Under the pieces are notes generated by a model. The model was not told the origin of the DNA, did not search any database, and worked only from the letters and a program-made list of their open reading frames with translations. Positions 25,251 to 33,498 of a stretch of 64,000 bases of DNA are shown here, in pieces. The position numbers were made by a program, and so were the translations under genes. Positions within the stretch are counted from its first letter, which is position 1. Each line of letters opens with the position of its first letter. This stretch comes from Cryobacterium sp. PH31-AA6 (lineage in GTDB: Bacteria > Actinomycetota > Actinomycetes > Actinomycetales > Microbacteriaceae): assembly GCF_030063195.1 (NCBI RefSeq), contig NZ_JASISS010000001.1, positions 62,001 to 126,000 of the forward strand, given 5' to 3'.

Positions 25251-26327
25251 CTACTCCGTTCCGAGTCCGGCGGCGCTCGCCGGGGTGCCGCCGGACTGGG
25301 CCAGCACGGCGTTGAGGGGAGTCAGGTCGAAGAGCCCGGCCAGGTCGCCGGTGGTGGCGGTTCCGACCTTCACCCCGGCCCCCAGCAGCACGGGGAAGGT
25401 CGCCGCGAGCGGGTCGGTCGTGAAGGTCACATGCGCGAGCGCCCTGGTGATCACGGCGTCCGAGAGGGCCTTGCCGGTGTCTTCGGTCAGCTTCTTGTTG
25501 ATCACGGCGGCGGCCTCGTCGGGGTGATCGGTGAGCCAGCCGACGGATGCCGTGTGCCCGGCGACGAGGGCCCGCACGGTCTCCGGGTGCGCGGTCAGGT
25601 ACTCGCTCCGCACGAGCAGCACCGTGGTGGGGAAGGCCCCGTCGGGCCAGAGGGATGCCTCGTCGACGAGCACGGTGGCGCCGGCGTCGAGCACGAGCCG
25701 GGACACCCAGGGTTCGGGCAGCCAGGCCCCGTCGATCTTGCCGCTCTGGAACAGTGCCAGGGTCTGGGCGCTGTCGGTGGGGGCGATGTGCACCTGGCCG
25801 CCGCCCGCGGTGTCGGTGTCGTAGCCCTGCTCGCCGAGCCACGCGCGGAGGGCGACGTCCTGGGTGTTGCCGAGCTGGGGGGTGGCGATGGTGGTGCCGG
25901 CCAGGTCGTCTGGCCCGTCAATGCCGGCGCGCACGACCAGGGCGGCGCCGCCGCTGGCGGCCCCGGCGACGATTCTCACGGACTGCCCGGCGCTCTTGAT
26001 GTAGCTGTTGATCGCCGGGTTCGGGCCGATGTAGGCGGCGTCGATGGCTCCCGCGCTCAGAGCCTCGATGGTGGCCGGCCCGGCGCTGAAAATCTGGGTG
26101 CGGAGCGTCGTTCCGCCGAGGCTGTCGGCGAGGAGGCCCTTCTCCAGCCCGACGAGCGCGGGGGCGTGTGTGACGTTGTCGAAGTAGCCGAGGCGGAGTT
26201 CCTCGGCCGGTCCGGCAGGCGACGCCGCGCTGCCCTGCGCCGAGCATCCGCCCAGCAGCACGGGAACGAGGGCGATCGCGGCCAGGGCCAGGCCGGTGCG
26301 CGAGGCGAGACCGGTGCGCCGGGTCAT
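25251..26327 (-). CDS. ABC transporter solute-binding lipoprotein (SsuA/NrtA-like)
   Basis: A 358-residue secreted protein. The signal peptide ends with the lipobox L-L-G-G-C near residue 28, so it is membrane-anchored outside the cell. The N-lobe motif L-G-Y-F-D-N-V-T-H-A-P-A-L-V-G and the A-Y-I-G-P-N-P-A-I-N segment are typical of NrtA/SsuA-like binding proteins. The ligand is not predictable from sequence; sulfate, sulfonates or another sulfur anion fit the context. The ATG start overlaps the cysN stop by 4 nt. Confidence 0.9.
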   Translation of the reverse strand: MTRRTGLASRTGLALAAIALVPVLLGGCSAQGSAASPAGPAEELRLGYFDNVTHAPALVGLEKGLLADSLGGTTLRTQIFSAGPATIEALSAGAIDAAYIGPNPAINSYIKSAGQSVRIVAGAASGGAALVVRAGIDGPDDLAGTTIATPQLGNTQDVALRAWLGEQGYDTDTAGGGQVHIAPTDSAQTLALFQSGKIDGAWLPEPWVSRLVLDAGATVLVDEASLWPDGAFPTTVLLVRSEYLTAHPETVRALVAGHTASVGWLTDHPDEAAAVINKKLTEDTGKALSDAVITRALAHVTFTTDPLAATFPVLLGAGVKVGTATTGDLAGLFDLTPLNAVLAQSGGTPASAAGLGTE

Positions 26328-27709
26328 GCCGGCACCCCGGTGGCCGTGGCGATGCCGGCGGCGAGGGTTGCGCCGTCCTGCGGGTGGATGACGAGGAAGG
26401 CGCCCGAACGGCGGCTGGAGGCGAAGGTCTCGATCGGCAGCGCCGCGGCGAGCCGCACGGTGACGTGGCCGATGTCGTTGATGTCGAGGCTCGCGGCGGT
26501 CTCCTGCTCCAGCGTGTCCAGGTTGAGCCGGCCGGTGACGGCGGTGACGATGGCCTGAACCGTGTTGGCACCGAATTTCACGAGGGTGCGGTCGCCGGGG
26601 GTGAGCGGCCGGGGGTCGAGCCAGAACAGGGCCGCCGTCAGCTCCTTCGTGGGGTCGGGGAGCGTGCCGGCGGCGCCGATCACCGCACCGCGGGCGATGT
26701 CGAGGTCGTCCCTGAGCCGGAGGGCGATCGACTGCGGTGCGAAGGCCTCGGTGAGCGCGGTGCCGGCGAAGTCGATCCCGGTGACGACGGTGCCGGCCCC
26801 GCCGGGCAGCACGGTGACGGCGTCGCCGACCCGCACGGTGCCGGAGGTGACCTGCCCGGCGTAGGCGCGGTAGTCGCGGAAGGCGGGCGCGTCGGCTGCG
26901 GGGACGGCGACGGCTCCCTGCGGACGCAACACCAGCTGAACCGGCAACCGGAAGGCCTCCAGCGCACTCTCGACCTCGTCGACGACCGGCAGGGTCTCGA
27001 GCAGTTCGAGCAGACTGGGTCCGGTGTACCAGGGGGTGCGCGGGGAGGCGTCGACGACGTTGTCGCCGGCCAGGGCCGAGACGGGGATGACGTGCACCTC
27101 GCCCAGGCCGAGTTCCGCCGTGACGGCGCGCACGGCATCCGCGATCTCGGTGTACGCGGCCTCGTCGTAGCCGAGCAGGTCGATCTTGTTGACGGCGACG
27201 ATGATGTGCGGCACCCGGAGCAGGCGCACCACGGAGAGGTGACGTCGGGTCTGCTCGAGCACGCCCTTGCGCGCGTCGATGAGCATGATCACCGCATCGG
27301 CCGTGGTGGCGCCGGTGACCATGTTGCGCGTGTACTGCACGTGTCCGGGGCAGTCGGCGAGGATGAAGGAGCGTCGGTTGGTGGCGAAGTAGCGGTAGGC
27401 GACGTCGATGGTGATGCCCTGTTCGCGTTCGGCGCGGAGGCCGTCGGTGAGCAGGGCGAAGTCGATGCCGCCCTCGGTGCCGCCGAAGCCGCGCTCGGTC
27501 GAGGTGCGGGTGACGGCGTCGAGCTGGTCGGCGAGAACGGCTTTCGAGTCGTGCAGGAGCCTGCCGACGAGGGTCGACTTGCCGTCGTCGACCGAGCCGG
27601 CGGTGGCGAAGCGGAACAGGGTGCCGCCGGCCTGGTCGGTGAGCGCCTGGCTGTCGGTGAGTGCCTGGCTGTCGGTGAGTGCCTGGCTGTCGGTGAGTGC
27701 CTGGGTCAT
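26324..27709 (-). CDS. cysN: sulfate adenylyltransferase subunit 1 (GTPase)
   Basis: A 461-residue GTPase subunit of ATP sulfurylase; GTP hydrolysis drives formation of adenosine 5'-phosphosulfate from sulfate and ATP by CysD. The elongation-factor-like G motifs are G-S-V-D-D-G-K-S-T, D-C-P-G-H and N-K-I-D. No APS kinase (CysC) domain is fused, and none is nearby, consistent with direct APS reduction. The N-terminus before the G domain is built from repeated A-L-T-D-S-Q units. The ATG start overlaps the cysD stop by one base (TAATG). Confidence 0.95.
   Translation of the reverse strand: MTQALTDSQALTDSQALTDSQALTDQAGGTLFRFATAGSVDDGKSTLVGRLLHDSKAVLADQLDAVTRTSTERGFGGTEGGIDFALLTDGLRAEREQGITIDVAYRYFATNRRSFILADCPGHVQYTRNMVTGATTADAVIMLIDARKGVLEQTRRHLSVVRLLRVPHIIVAVNKIDLLGYDEAAYTEIADAVRAVTAELGLGEVHVIPVSALAGDNVVDASPRTPWYTGPSLLELLETLPVVDEVESALEAFRLPVQLVLRPQGAVAVPAADAPAFRDYRAYAGQVTSGTVRVGDAVTVLPGGAGTVVTGIDFAGTALTEAFAPQSIALRLRDDLDIARGAVIGAAGTLPDPTKELTAALFWLDPRPLTPGDRTLVKFGANTVQAIVTAVTGRLNLDTLEQETAASLDINDIGHVTVRLAAALPIETFASSRRSGAFLVIHPQDGATLAAGIATATGVPA
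27639..27706 (-). repeat. 18-bp tandem repeat (3.8 copies) at the cysN N-terminus
   Basis: Units at 27639-27656, 27657-27674 and 27675-27692 plus a partial copy (27693-27706) encode A-L-T-D-S-Q. The array starts at the second codon or so of cysN, so the first 20 residues are almost entirely repeat. Confidence 0.9.
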
Positions 27710-28710
27710 TAGAAGTACCCGTCCTTTTTTCGGTCTTCCATGGCGGCTTCGGAGATCCGGTCGTCGGCGCGGGTCGCGCCACGTTCGGTGATCGTGCTCA
27801 GGGCGACCTCGCGCACGACGGCGTCGACGGAGGCGGCATCCGACTCGACCGCGCCGGTGCAGCTCATGTCGCCGACGGTGCGGTAGCGCACGGTGCGGGT
27901 TTCGACGGTCTCGCTCGTGCGCGGCTCGCTGACCGGGCCGGTTGCCCGCCACATGCCGTCACGGCGGTAGACCTCGCGGTCGTGCGCGTAGTAGAGCGGC
28001 GGCAGAGCGATCTGCTCCCGCTCGATGTAGCGCCAGACGTTGAGCTCGGTCCAGTTGCTGATCGGGAATGCACGCACGTGCTGGCCGACAGTGTGGCGGC
28101 CGTTGTAGAGGTTCCACAGTTCGGGCCGCTGGTTGCGCGGATCCCACTGGCCGAATTCGTCGCGGAGGGAGAGGATGCGTTCCTTCGCCCGGGCCTTGTC
28201 CTCGTCGCGGCGGGCGCCGCCGAAGACGGCGTCGTGCCGGCCGGCAGCGATCGCGTCCAGCAGTGGCAGGGTCTGCAGCGGGTTCCGGGTGCCGTCCGCG
28301 CGCTCGTGCAGGCGGCCGTCGTCGATGTAGTCCTGCACCCGGGCGACCTCGAGCCGCAGCCCGAGGCGCTCAACGGTCTCGTCACGGAACGCGATCACCT
28401 CGGGGAAGTTGTGCCCGGTGTCCACGTGCAACAGCGGGAAGGGCACCCGGCCCGGCCAGAACGCCTTCGCGGCGAGGTGGAGCACCACGACGGAATCCTT
28501 GCCGCCGGAGAACAGCAGCACGGGTCGTTCGAATTCGGCCACCACCTCACGGATGATGTGGATGGCCTCGCTCTCGAGCACGTCGAGCTGTGACAGGCGG
28601 TGGCTGCCGGCCCGGTTCGCGGTGGCAGGGGCCGGGGTGGCAGCGTTCGGGGTGGCAGGGGCCGGGGTGGCAGCGTTCGGGGTGGCAGCGAGGACCGAGG
28701 AAGCGTTCAC
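27709..28710 (-). CDS. cysD: sulfate adenylyltransferase subunit 2
   Basis: The catalytic subunit of ATP sulfurylase, 333 residues from the chosen start. The PP-loop S-G-G-K-D-S is present, followed by H-V-D-T-G-H-N-F-P-E and the A-R-R-D-E-D-K-A-R-A-K-E-R motif. The C-terminus D-R-K-K-D-G-Y-F matches the family. The GTG at 28710 was chosen because it overlaps the cysH stop as GTGA, the coupling used throughout this operon; an ATG at 28725 is the alternative. Residues 8-35 are an Ala/Thr/Pro-rich tail made of a duplicated ten-residue unit absent from the core family. Confidence 0.94.
   Translation of the reverse strand: MNASSVLAATPNAATPAPATPNAATPAPATANRAGSHRLSQLDVLESEAIHIIREVVAEFERPVLLFSGGKDSVVVLHLAAKAFWPGRVPFPLLHVDTGHNFPEVIAFRDETVERLGLRLEVARVQDYIDDGRLHERADGTRNPLQTLPLLDAIAAGRHDAVFGGARRDEDKARAKERILSLRDEFGQWDPRNQRPELWNLYNGRHTVGQHVRAFPISNWTELNVWRYIEREQIALPPLYYAHDREVYRRDGMWRATGPVSEPRTSETVETRTVRYRTVGDMSCTGAVESDAASVDAVVREVALSTITERGATRADDRISEAAMEDRKKDGYF
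28621..28690 (-). repeat. 30-bp tandem duplication in the cysD N-terminus
   Basis: Two identical 30-bp units (28621-28650, 28651-28680) are followed by a 10-bp partial copy. They encode repeated A-T-P-N-A-A-T-P-A-P. Perfect identity suggests a recent duplication. Confidence 0.9.
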
Positions 28711-29411
28711 AGGTGGAGTCCGCATTCTGTTTTCGCCAGGCTGGCCCAGCGTCCGGATCGGGGATCGTCGCCGGCGGCGACGGGTTTGGTGCACGGCGCG
28801 CAGCCGATGGAGGGGTAGCCCTGGGCCATCAGCGGGTTGACCGGAACCTGGTGCAGCGCGGCGTAGTCGAGCACGTCTTCGAAGCTCCAGGCGGCGAGCG
28901 GGTTCACCTTGACCAGGCCGTTGCGGTCGTCCCAGGTGACCAGCGGTGTGCCGGCGCGGGTCGGCGCCTCATCCCGGCGCACGCCGGTGAACCACAGCTC
29001 GTAGTCGCCGAGGGCCCGGTGCAACGGCTCGACCTTGCGCATCGCACAGCAGAGGTTGGGGTCGCGGGAGAAGAGTTCGGCCCCGTGCTTCAGGTCCTGT
29101 TCGGCCACCGAGTGCTCGGGGAGAACGTCGACGACCCGCACCGGCAGCAGCCGGGCCACATCCGCCCTGGTCTCAAGGGTTTCGGAGAAGTGGTAGCCGG
29201 TCTCGAGGAACAGCACGTCAACGCCGGGCAGCTGCTCTGAGACCACGTGCGGGAGCACGGCGTCGGCCATCGAGCAGGCGACCGCGACCGCGTCGACGGA
29301 GAAGTTCCCGGCGACCCAGGCGACGACCCGTTCGAAGCCGGCGTCGCCGAGTTCTGCGGCGCCGCTCTCGGCGAGGGAGCGCAGCTCGGTTGCGGAGCGG
29401 AGTGTGCTCAC
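28707..29411 (-). CDS. cysH: assimilatory adenylylsulfate (APS) reductase
   Basis: A 234-residue reductase converting APS to sulfite. It has the paired Cys of C-C-A-M-R-K-V-E-P-L and the later C-A-P-C, the four ligands of the [4Fe-4S] cluster that distinguishes APS-using from PAPS-using enzymes. The C-terminal catalytic E-C-G-L-H motif is intact. The cluster motif and the absence of CysC agree that APS is the substrate. The GTG start overlaps the sulfite reductase stop (GTGA), and the stop overlaps cysD in the same way. Confidence 0.95.
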   Translation of the reverse strand: MSTLRSATELRSLAESGAAELGDAGFERVVAWVAGNFSVDAVAVACSMADAVLPHVVSEQLPGVDVLFLETGYHFSETLETRADVARLLPVRVVDVLPEHSVAEQDLKHGAELFSRDPNLCCAMRKVEPLHRALGDYELWFTGVRRDEAPTRAGTPLVTWDDRNGLVKVNPLAAWSFEDVLDYAALHQVPVNPLMAQGYPSIGCAPCTKPVAAGDDPRSGRWASLAKTECGLHL

Positions 29412-31117
29412 TGCAGGGCCTCCTCGTCGGCGCGGTGCGCCCACTGGGCGAAGGTTTCGGTTTCGGTGCGGTCGGCGAGGAAGCGGAGCACAATGCGTTC
29501 GACGTAGTCGGCGAGGTCGTCCGCGGTGACCTTGAGGCCACGCACGGTGCGGCCGAGTCCGGCCTCGTCCCGGCCGACCGACGCCAGGCCGCCGCCGAGG
29601 TGCACCTGGAACCCGGGAACCTGGCCGCCCTCGCCGTCCGGCAGGAGCTGCCCCTTGAGGCCGATGTCGGCCGTTTGGATGCGGGCGCAGGAGTTCGGGC
29701 ATCCGTTGACGTGCAGGCTGATCGGCTGGGGCACGTCGATGCCGGCCAGACGCTTCTCCAGTTCGAGCACGGCGTCGGTGGCCGTCTGCTTGGTCTCGAC
29801 GATGGCGAGCTTGCAGTACTCGATCCCGGTGCAGGCGATGGTGGACCGGCGGAACAGGCTCGGCCGCGCGGCCAGACCGATCTCGTCGAGCGCCGCGATC
29901 AGCGGTTCGACGCTCTTCTCGTCGATATCGAGGAGCACGAGCTTCTGGTGCGGCGTCGTGCGCAGCCGGGTCGAGCCGTGCCGTTCGAGCAGGTCGGCGA
30001 GCGTCGTGAGCATCGTCCCGGATACCCGACCGACGAACGGGGTCACGCCGAGGTAGAACCGTCCGTCGTTCTGCTTGTGCACGCCGATGTGATCGCCCTG
30101 CTGCGTCGGGGTGGGTGCGGGCGGGCCGTCGGGAAGGGTCTCGTGGAGGTATTCGTCCTCGAGCACCCGGCGGAACTTCTCCGGCCCCCAGTCGGCGAGC
30201 AGGAATTTGAGCCTGGCCTTGTTACGCAGTCGCCGGTAGCCGTAGTCACGGAAGATCGAGGCGACACCGAGCCAGACGTCGGCGACCTTGTCGGGGGTGA
30301 CGAAGGCACCGAGGCGCTCGCCGAGGCGGGGGCTCGCGGAGAGGCCGCCGCCGACCCAGAGGTCGTAGCCGAGGCCGAGTTCCGGGTGCCGGAGGGCGAC
30401 GAAACCGACGTCGTTGATCTCGTGCACGACGTCCTGGCTCGGGTGCCCGGTGAGGGCCGTCTTGAATTTCCGGGGCAGGTTGGCGAGCTCGGGGACTCCG
30501 ATGTACCGCGCGGTGATCTCGTTGATCGTGTCGGTCGGGTCGAGGAGCTCATCGACGGCGATCCCGGCGACGGGGGAGCCGAGAACAACCCGGGGCACGT
30601 CGCCGCAGGCCTCCGTGGTCTGCAGGCCGACGGCCTCGAGGCGTCGCCAGATCTCCGGCACGTCCTCGACCCGGATCCAGTGCAACTGGATGTTCTGCCG
30701 GTCGGTCAGGTCGGCGGAGTCGCGGCCGAACTCGATCGAGATCTCGCCGATCACGCGCAGCTGGGCGGTGCTGAGCTGGCCGCCGTCGATGCGCACGCGG
30801 AGCATGAAGTACTTGTCTTCGAGCTCGTGGGGTTCGAGGGTGGCGGTCTTGCCGCCGTCGATTCCCGGCTTGCGCTGCGTGTAGAGGCCCCACCAGCGCA
30901 TCCGGCCGTGCAGGTCGGTGCTCTCGATGGAGTCGAAGCCCGCCTTGGAGTAGATCTTTTCGATCCGCTCCCGCACGTTCAAGCCGCCGTCATCCTGCTT
31001 CCAGGCTTCGTTTCCGTTCAGCGGCGCGGTGCCGTCGACCTTCCATTGTCCGTTCGGGCGCGACGCCGGGCGCTGGGGGCGAACCGGCGGTGCCGTCTCG
31101 GTCTGACTCGGTGTCAC
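29408..31117 (-). CDS. sir: ferredoxin-dependent assimilatory sulfite reductase (NirA/Sir family)
   Basis: A 569-residue siroheme/[4Fe-4S] enzyme reducing sulfite to sulfide with six electrons from ferredoxin. The cluster and siroheme ligands are C-T-G-I-E-Y-C and N-G-C-P-N-S-C (C-x5-C and C-x3-C). The family also includes nitrite reductases; the flanking cys genes favour sulfite. The GTG start at 31117 is preceded by a strong GAGGAGG Shine-Dalgarno, unlike most genes here, and by a 157-bp gap that likely holds the main operon promoter. Confidence 0.94.
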   Translation of the reverse strand: MTPSQTETAPPVRPQRPASRPNGQWKVDGTAPLNGNEAWKQDDGGLNVRERIEKIYSKAGFDSIESTDLHGRMRWWGLYTQRKPGIDGGKTATLEPHELEDKYFMLRVRIDGGQLSTAQLRVIGEISIEFGRDSADLTDRQNIQLHWIRVEDVPEIWRRLEAVGLQTTEACGDVPRVVLGSPVAGIAVDELLDPTDTINEITARYIGVPELANLPRKFKTALTGHPSQDVVHEINDVGFVALRHPELGLGYDLWVGGGLSASPRLGERLGAFVTPDKVADVWLGVASIFRDYGYRRLRNKARLKFLLADWGPEKFRRVLEDEYLHETLPDGPPAPTPTQQGDHIGVHKQNDGRFYLGVTPFVGRVSGTMLTTLADLLERHGSTRLRTTPHQKLVLLDIDEKSVEPLIAALDEIGLAARPSLFRRSTIACTGIEYCKLAIVETKQTATDAVLELEKRLAGIDVPQPISLHVNGCPNSCARIQTADIGLKGQLLPDGEGGQVPGFQVHLGGGLASVGRDEAGLGRTVRGLKVTADDLADYVERIVLRFLADRTETETFAQWAHRADEEALQ

Positions 31118-31193
31118 GATGGTTCCTCCTCGGTGGACGCGGCGACGGCGATAACGGTGCCGGACTGCGTGGGAGAAAACGTACCGAGAACGG

Positions 31194-31209
31194 GGGGACA
31201 AGTCTCCCC
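31194..31209. promoter_or_regulatory. inverted repeat upstream of sulfite reductase
   Basis: GGGGA and TCCCC half-sites flank a 6-bp centre. It lies about 77 bp upstream of the sulfite reductase start, within the 157-bp gap after the chelatase gene, and could be an operator for a sulfur-responsive regulator. No match to a known operator is claimed. Confidence 0.3.
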
Positions 31210-31274
31210 GGCGCGTAACGGCCAGTCATGCGCCGTAGCGCGGCGTCACAGAGGGTATCGGCGAGGCGGGTCGG

Positions 31275-31985
31275 CTACAGTGCGGCGGAATACCGGCCGA
31301 CGACAACCTCGACGAGCAGCGGCGGTGCCGGCTCGTCCGGCACGAGAAGCGGCCGGGTCACGACATCGGCTCCGGCCTTCTCGACCAGCCCCTGGAAATA
31401 GCCCGGAGCCAGCAGGTAGCTGCTGACGACGACCCGTCGGCCGGGACGGTTGATCCTGGCCCTTGTCACCGCGCAGGCGAGGCGGGGGGTCGCGGCGGAG
31501 AGGAAGCCGAGGGTCACCTCGAGCCCGCCGGCATCCGCCAGCCGTTCCGCCACGACCCGGCAGGCCTCGACGGCCCGCGCGTCGCTCGAACCGGCGACGG
31601 CGAGCACGACCACGTCGTCGGGGCGGAGCCCGGCCTCCGCGAGCCGCTGGCGGAGGACGGCGACGATTCGGTCGTCTGGCCCGAGCGCGCCGGCGAGCAG
31701 CACCGAGCGCCCGGTCTCGGCCCGCACCGCCTCGGTCAGGTCAACGTGCACGTGATAGCCCGCCGACAGGAGCAGAGGCACAACGACGGCCGGTAGTCCC
31801 GCCGGGAGGGCGGCAAGGGTCGCCGGCGTGTCAGGCTGCTGCACGTCGACGAAACCCGCGGCGACCGTGAGGCCGGGTTGAGCCGCGGCCACGGCGCGCA
31901 TCAGCCCGGCGACCGCGGCCTGGCCGTCCGGGGACGACGTGCCGTGGGCGATCCCGACGAGCGCCGGGGGAGTCTGGGTGCTCAC
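31275..31985 (-). CDS. sirohydrochlorin chelatase (CbiX/SirB family)
   Basis: A 236-residue chelatase predicted to insert Fe2+ into sirohydrochlorin, the last step to siroheme. The metal-binding His are in A-H-G-T-S-S (residue about 13) and S-A-G-Y-H-V-H-V-D. It heads the sulfur cluster on the minus strand, 157 bp before sulfite reductase. The GTG start follows a CAGAAT hexamer by 6 nt, a possible weak -10 element. A cobalt chelatase role cannot be excluded by sequence, but the neighbours make iron far more likely. Confidence 0.9.
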   Translation of the reverse strand: MSTQTPPALVGIAHGTSSPDGQAAVAGLMRAVAAAQPGLTVAAGFVDVQQPDTPATLAALPAGLPAVVVPLLLSAGYHVHVDLTEAVRAETGRSVLLAGALGPDDRIVAVLRQRLAEAGLRPDDVVVLAVAGSSDARAVEACRVVAERLADAGGLEVTLGFLSAATPRLACAVTRARINRPGRRVVVSSYLLAPGYFQGLVEKAGADVVTRPLLVPDEPAPPLLVEVVVGRYSAAL

Positions 31986-32048
31986 CCGACCATTCTGCCG
32001 GGTTGGGCGGTCGGTGTTACCCCGGATGTCACCGCGGGTCGCGAGCCA

Positions 32049-32054
32049 TAGGCT
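32049..32054 (+). promoter_or_regulatory. -10 element (TAGGCT) of ftsY, leaderless layout
   Basis: TAGGCT ends 6 nt before the ftsY ATG; no separate leader can be fitted. Confidence 0.5.
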
Positions 32055-32060
32055 AGAGGC

Positions 32061-32936
32061 ATGGCAGAACGCACCTCCTGGTCTCTCTCCGGCGCTCTGC
32101 GCGGCATGTTCGCAAAGAAGACGATCGACGACGACACCTGGGACGACCTCGAGGACGCGCTGATCCAGGCCGACTTCGGACCGGACGTGACCGAGGTGAT
32201 CGTCGCCGAGCTTCGAGCGAAGGTGGCGAAGTACCACACGACCGACCCGGTCGACCTGCAGCGGATGCTCCGCGAGGGCATCGAGGAACGCCTCGCCAGG
32301 CACGACCCGACCCTCAAGCTCAGTGCGCGCCCCGCGGTCGTTCTCGTCGTCGGTGTCAACGGCGTCGGCAAGACGACCACGATCGGCAAGTTCGCCAAGT
32401 TCCTCCGTGGCTACGATCGCAGCGTGCTGATCGGGGCAGCGGACACGTTCCGTGCCGCCGCCGTCGAGCAGCTCGCCACCTGGGCCGAACGGGCCGGGGC
32501 GGACATCGTGCGGCCGCAGGCGCACGGCCAGGATCCGGCATCCGTCGCCTTCCAGACCGTGCAGAAGGCGATGAACGAGGGCATCGAGATCGTGCTCATC
32601 GACACCGCCGGTCGGTTGCAGACCAAGGGCGGTCTGATGGACGAGCTCACCAAGATTCGCCGGGTGATCGAGAAGCAGACCCCGATCGCCGAGGTGCTCC
32701 TCGTGCTCGACGCGACGACCGGCCAGAACGGGCTCGCCCAGGCCGAGGCCTTCATCGAACACGCCGGCGTGACCGGGCTCGTGCTCACGAAGCTGGACGG
32801 CTCGGCCAAGGGCGGCTTCGTGCTGGCGGTGCAGGAGAAGACCGGCATCCCCATCAAACTCGTCGGCCAGGGTGAGGGCATCAACGACCTCACCGGTTTC
32901 ACGCCGCACGTCTTCGCCAAACAACTCGTCGGATAG
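32061..32936 (+). CDS. ftsY: signal recognition particle receptor FtsY
   Basis: GTPase receptor that docks SRP-bound ribosomes at the membrane. It is 291 residues: the short actinobacterial form lacking the long acidic A domain. An N domain of about 90 residues is followed by the G domain with G-V-N-G-V-G-K-T-T-T (about 98-107), D-T-F-R-A-A-A, D-T-A-G-R and T-K-L-D. The ATG start follows a TAGGCT element by 6 nt. Its partner Ffh is encoded about 560 bp downstream with one small gene between. Confidence 0.96.
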   Translation: MAERTSWSLSGALRGMFAKKTIDDDTWDDLEDALIQADFGPDVTEVIVAELRAKVAKYHTTDPVDLQRMLREGIEERLARHDPTLKLSARPAVVLVVGVNGVGKTTTIGKFAKFLRGYDRSVLIGAADTFRAAAVEQLATWAERAGADIVRPQAHGQDPASVAFQTVQKAMNEGIEIVLIDTAGRLQTKGGLMDELTKIRRVIEKQTPIAEVLLVLDATTGQNGLAQAEAFIEHAGVTGLVLTKLDGSAKGGFVLAVQEKTGIPIKLVGQGEGINDLTGFTPHVFAKQLVG

Positions 32937-32943
32937 GACGTAC

Positions 32944-33447
32944 ATGACAATCGAACACGATTTCTTTGGAATTCTCGGCAGCGACGATGCGGGCGAGGTC
33001 TACTGGTCGGACACGGCCGAGCTGGGCGACCAGGACGTGCAGATCGACCTCAACTCGCCGGACGAGGACTCCGTCGCTGTCGAGGCGCTCGACATTGCCG
33101 CGGCCATGGTCAATGCGCTCGAGGAGCTCGACGCCCAGGCCCGCGAGTCTCTTGTGGCCGACCTCAGCGCCGAACGTTCGGTGACGAACGCATACATCAC
33201 CACCGAGCTGGAGGAGATGGATCCCGAGGCGCTCGAGGACGCCCTGATCTGGGACTCCGGCGACAAGCAGATCGACTTCCTGCGCTCGATCCAGCTGCAG
33301 CGGGTGGGCTTCCACCCGCACCACTTCCGCAGCGAGGAACACTTCGCGGTGCTCGAATACTCGATCAGCCCCGACGAGACCGACGCCCTGCTCGTGGTGA
33401 CGATCGACGTGCACGGGGACCCCGTGATCATCTCCGTCGAACGGTAG
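32944..33447 (+). CDS. DUF2004 family protein
   Basis: A 167-residue acidic protein with no signal peptide or membrane helix. The C-terminal part (F-H-P-H-H-F, E-E-H-F-A-V-L-E-Y-S-I, then L-L-V-V-T-I-D-x-x-G) matches DUF2004, a family of unknown function. It begins 7 nt after ftsY and lies before ffh, so it is expressed with the SRP genes, but no link to protein targeting can be shown. The ATG at 32944 is chosen because upstream in-frame codons are antisense-like and overlap ftsY. Confidence 0.75.
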   Translation: MTIEHDFFGILGSDDAGEVYWSDTAELGDQDVQIDLNSPDEDSVAVEALDIAAAMVNALEELDAQARESLVADLSAERSVTNAYITTELEEMDPEALEDALIWDSGDKQIDFLRSIQLQRVGFHPHHFRSEEHFAVLEYSISPDETDALLVVTIDVHGDPVIISVER

Positions 33448-33498
33448 ACGGCGCACCCGCTCACCGAGGGTCGGCTGACCGGTTAAAGTAGAAGCACA

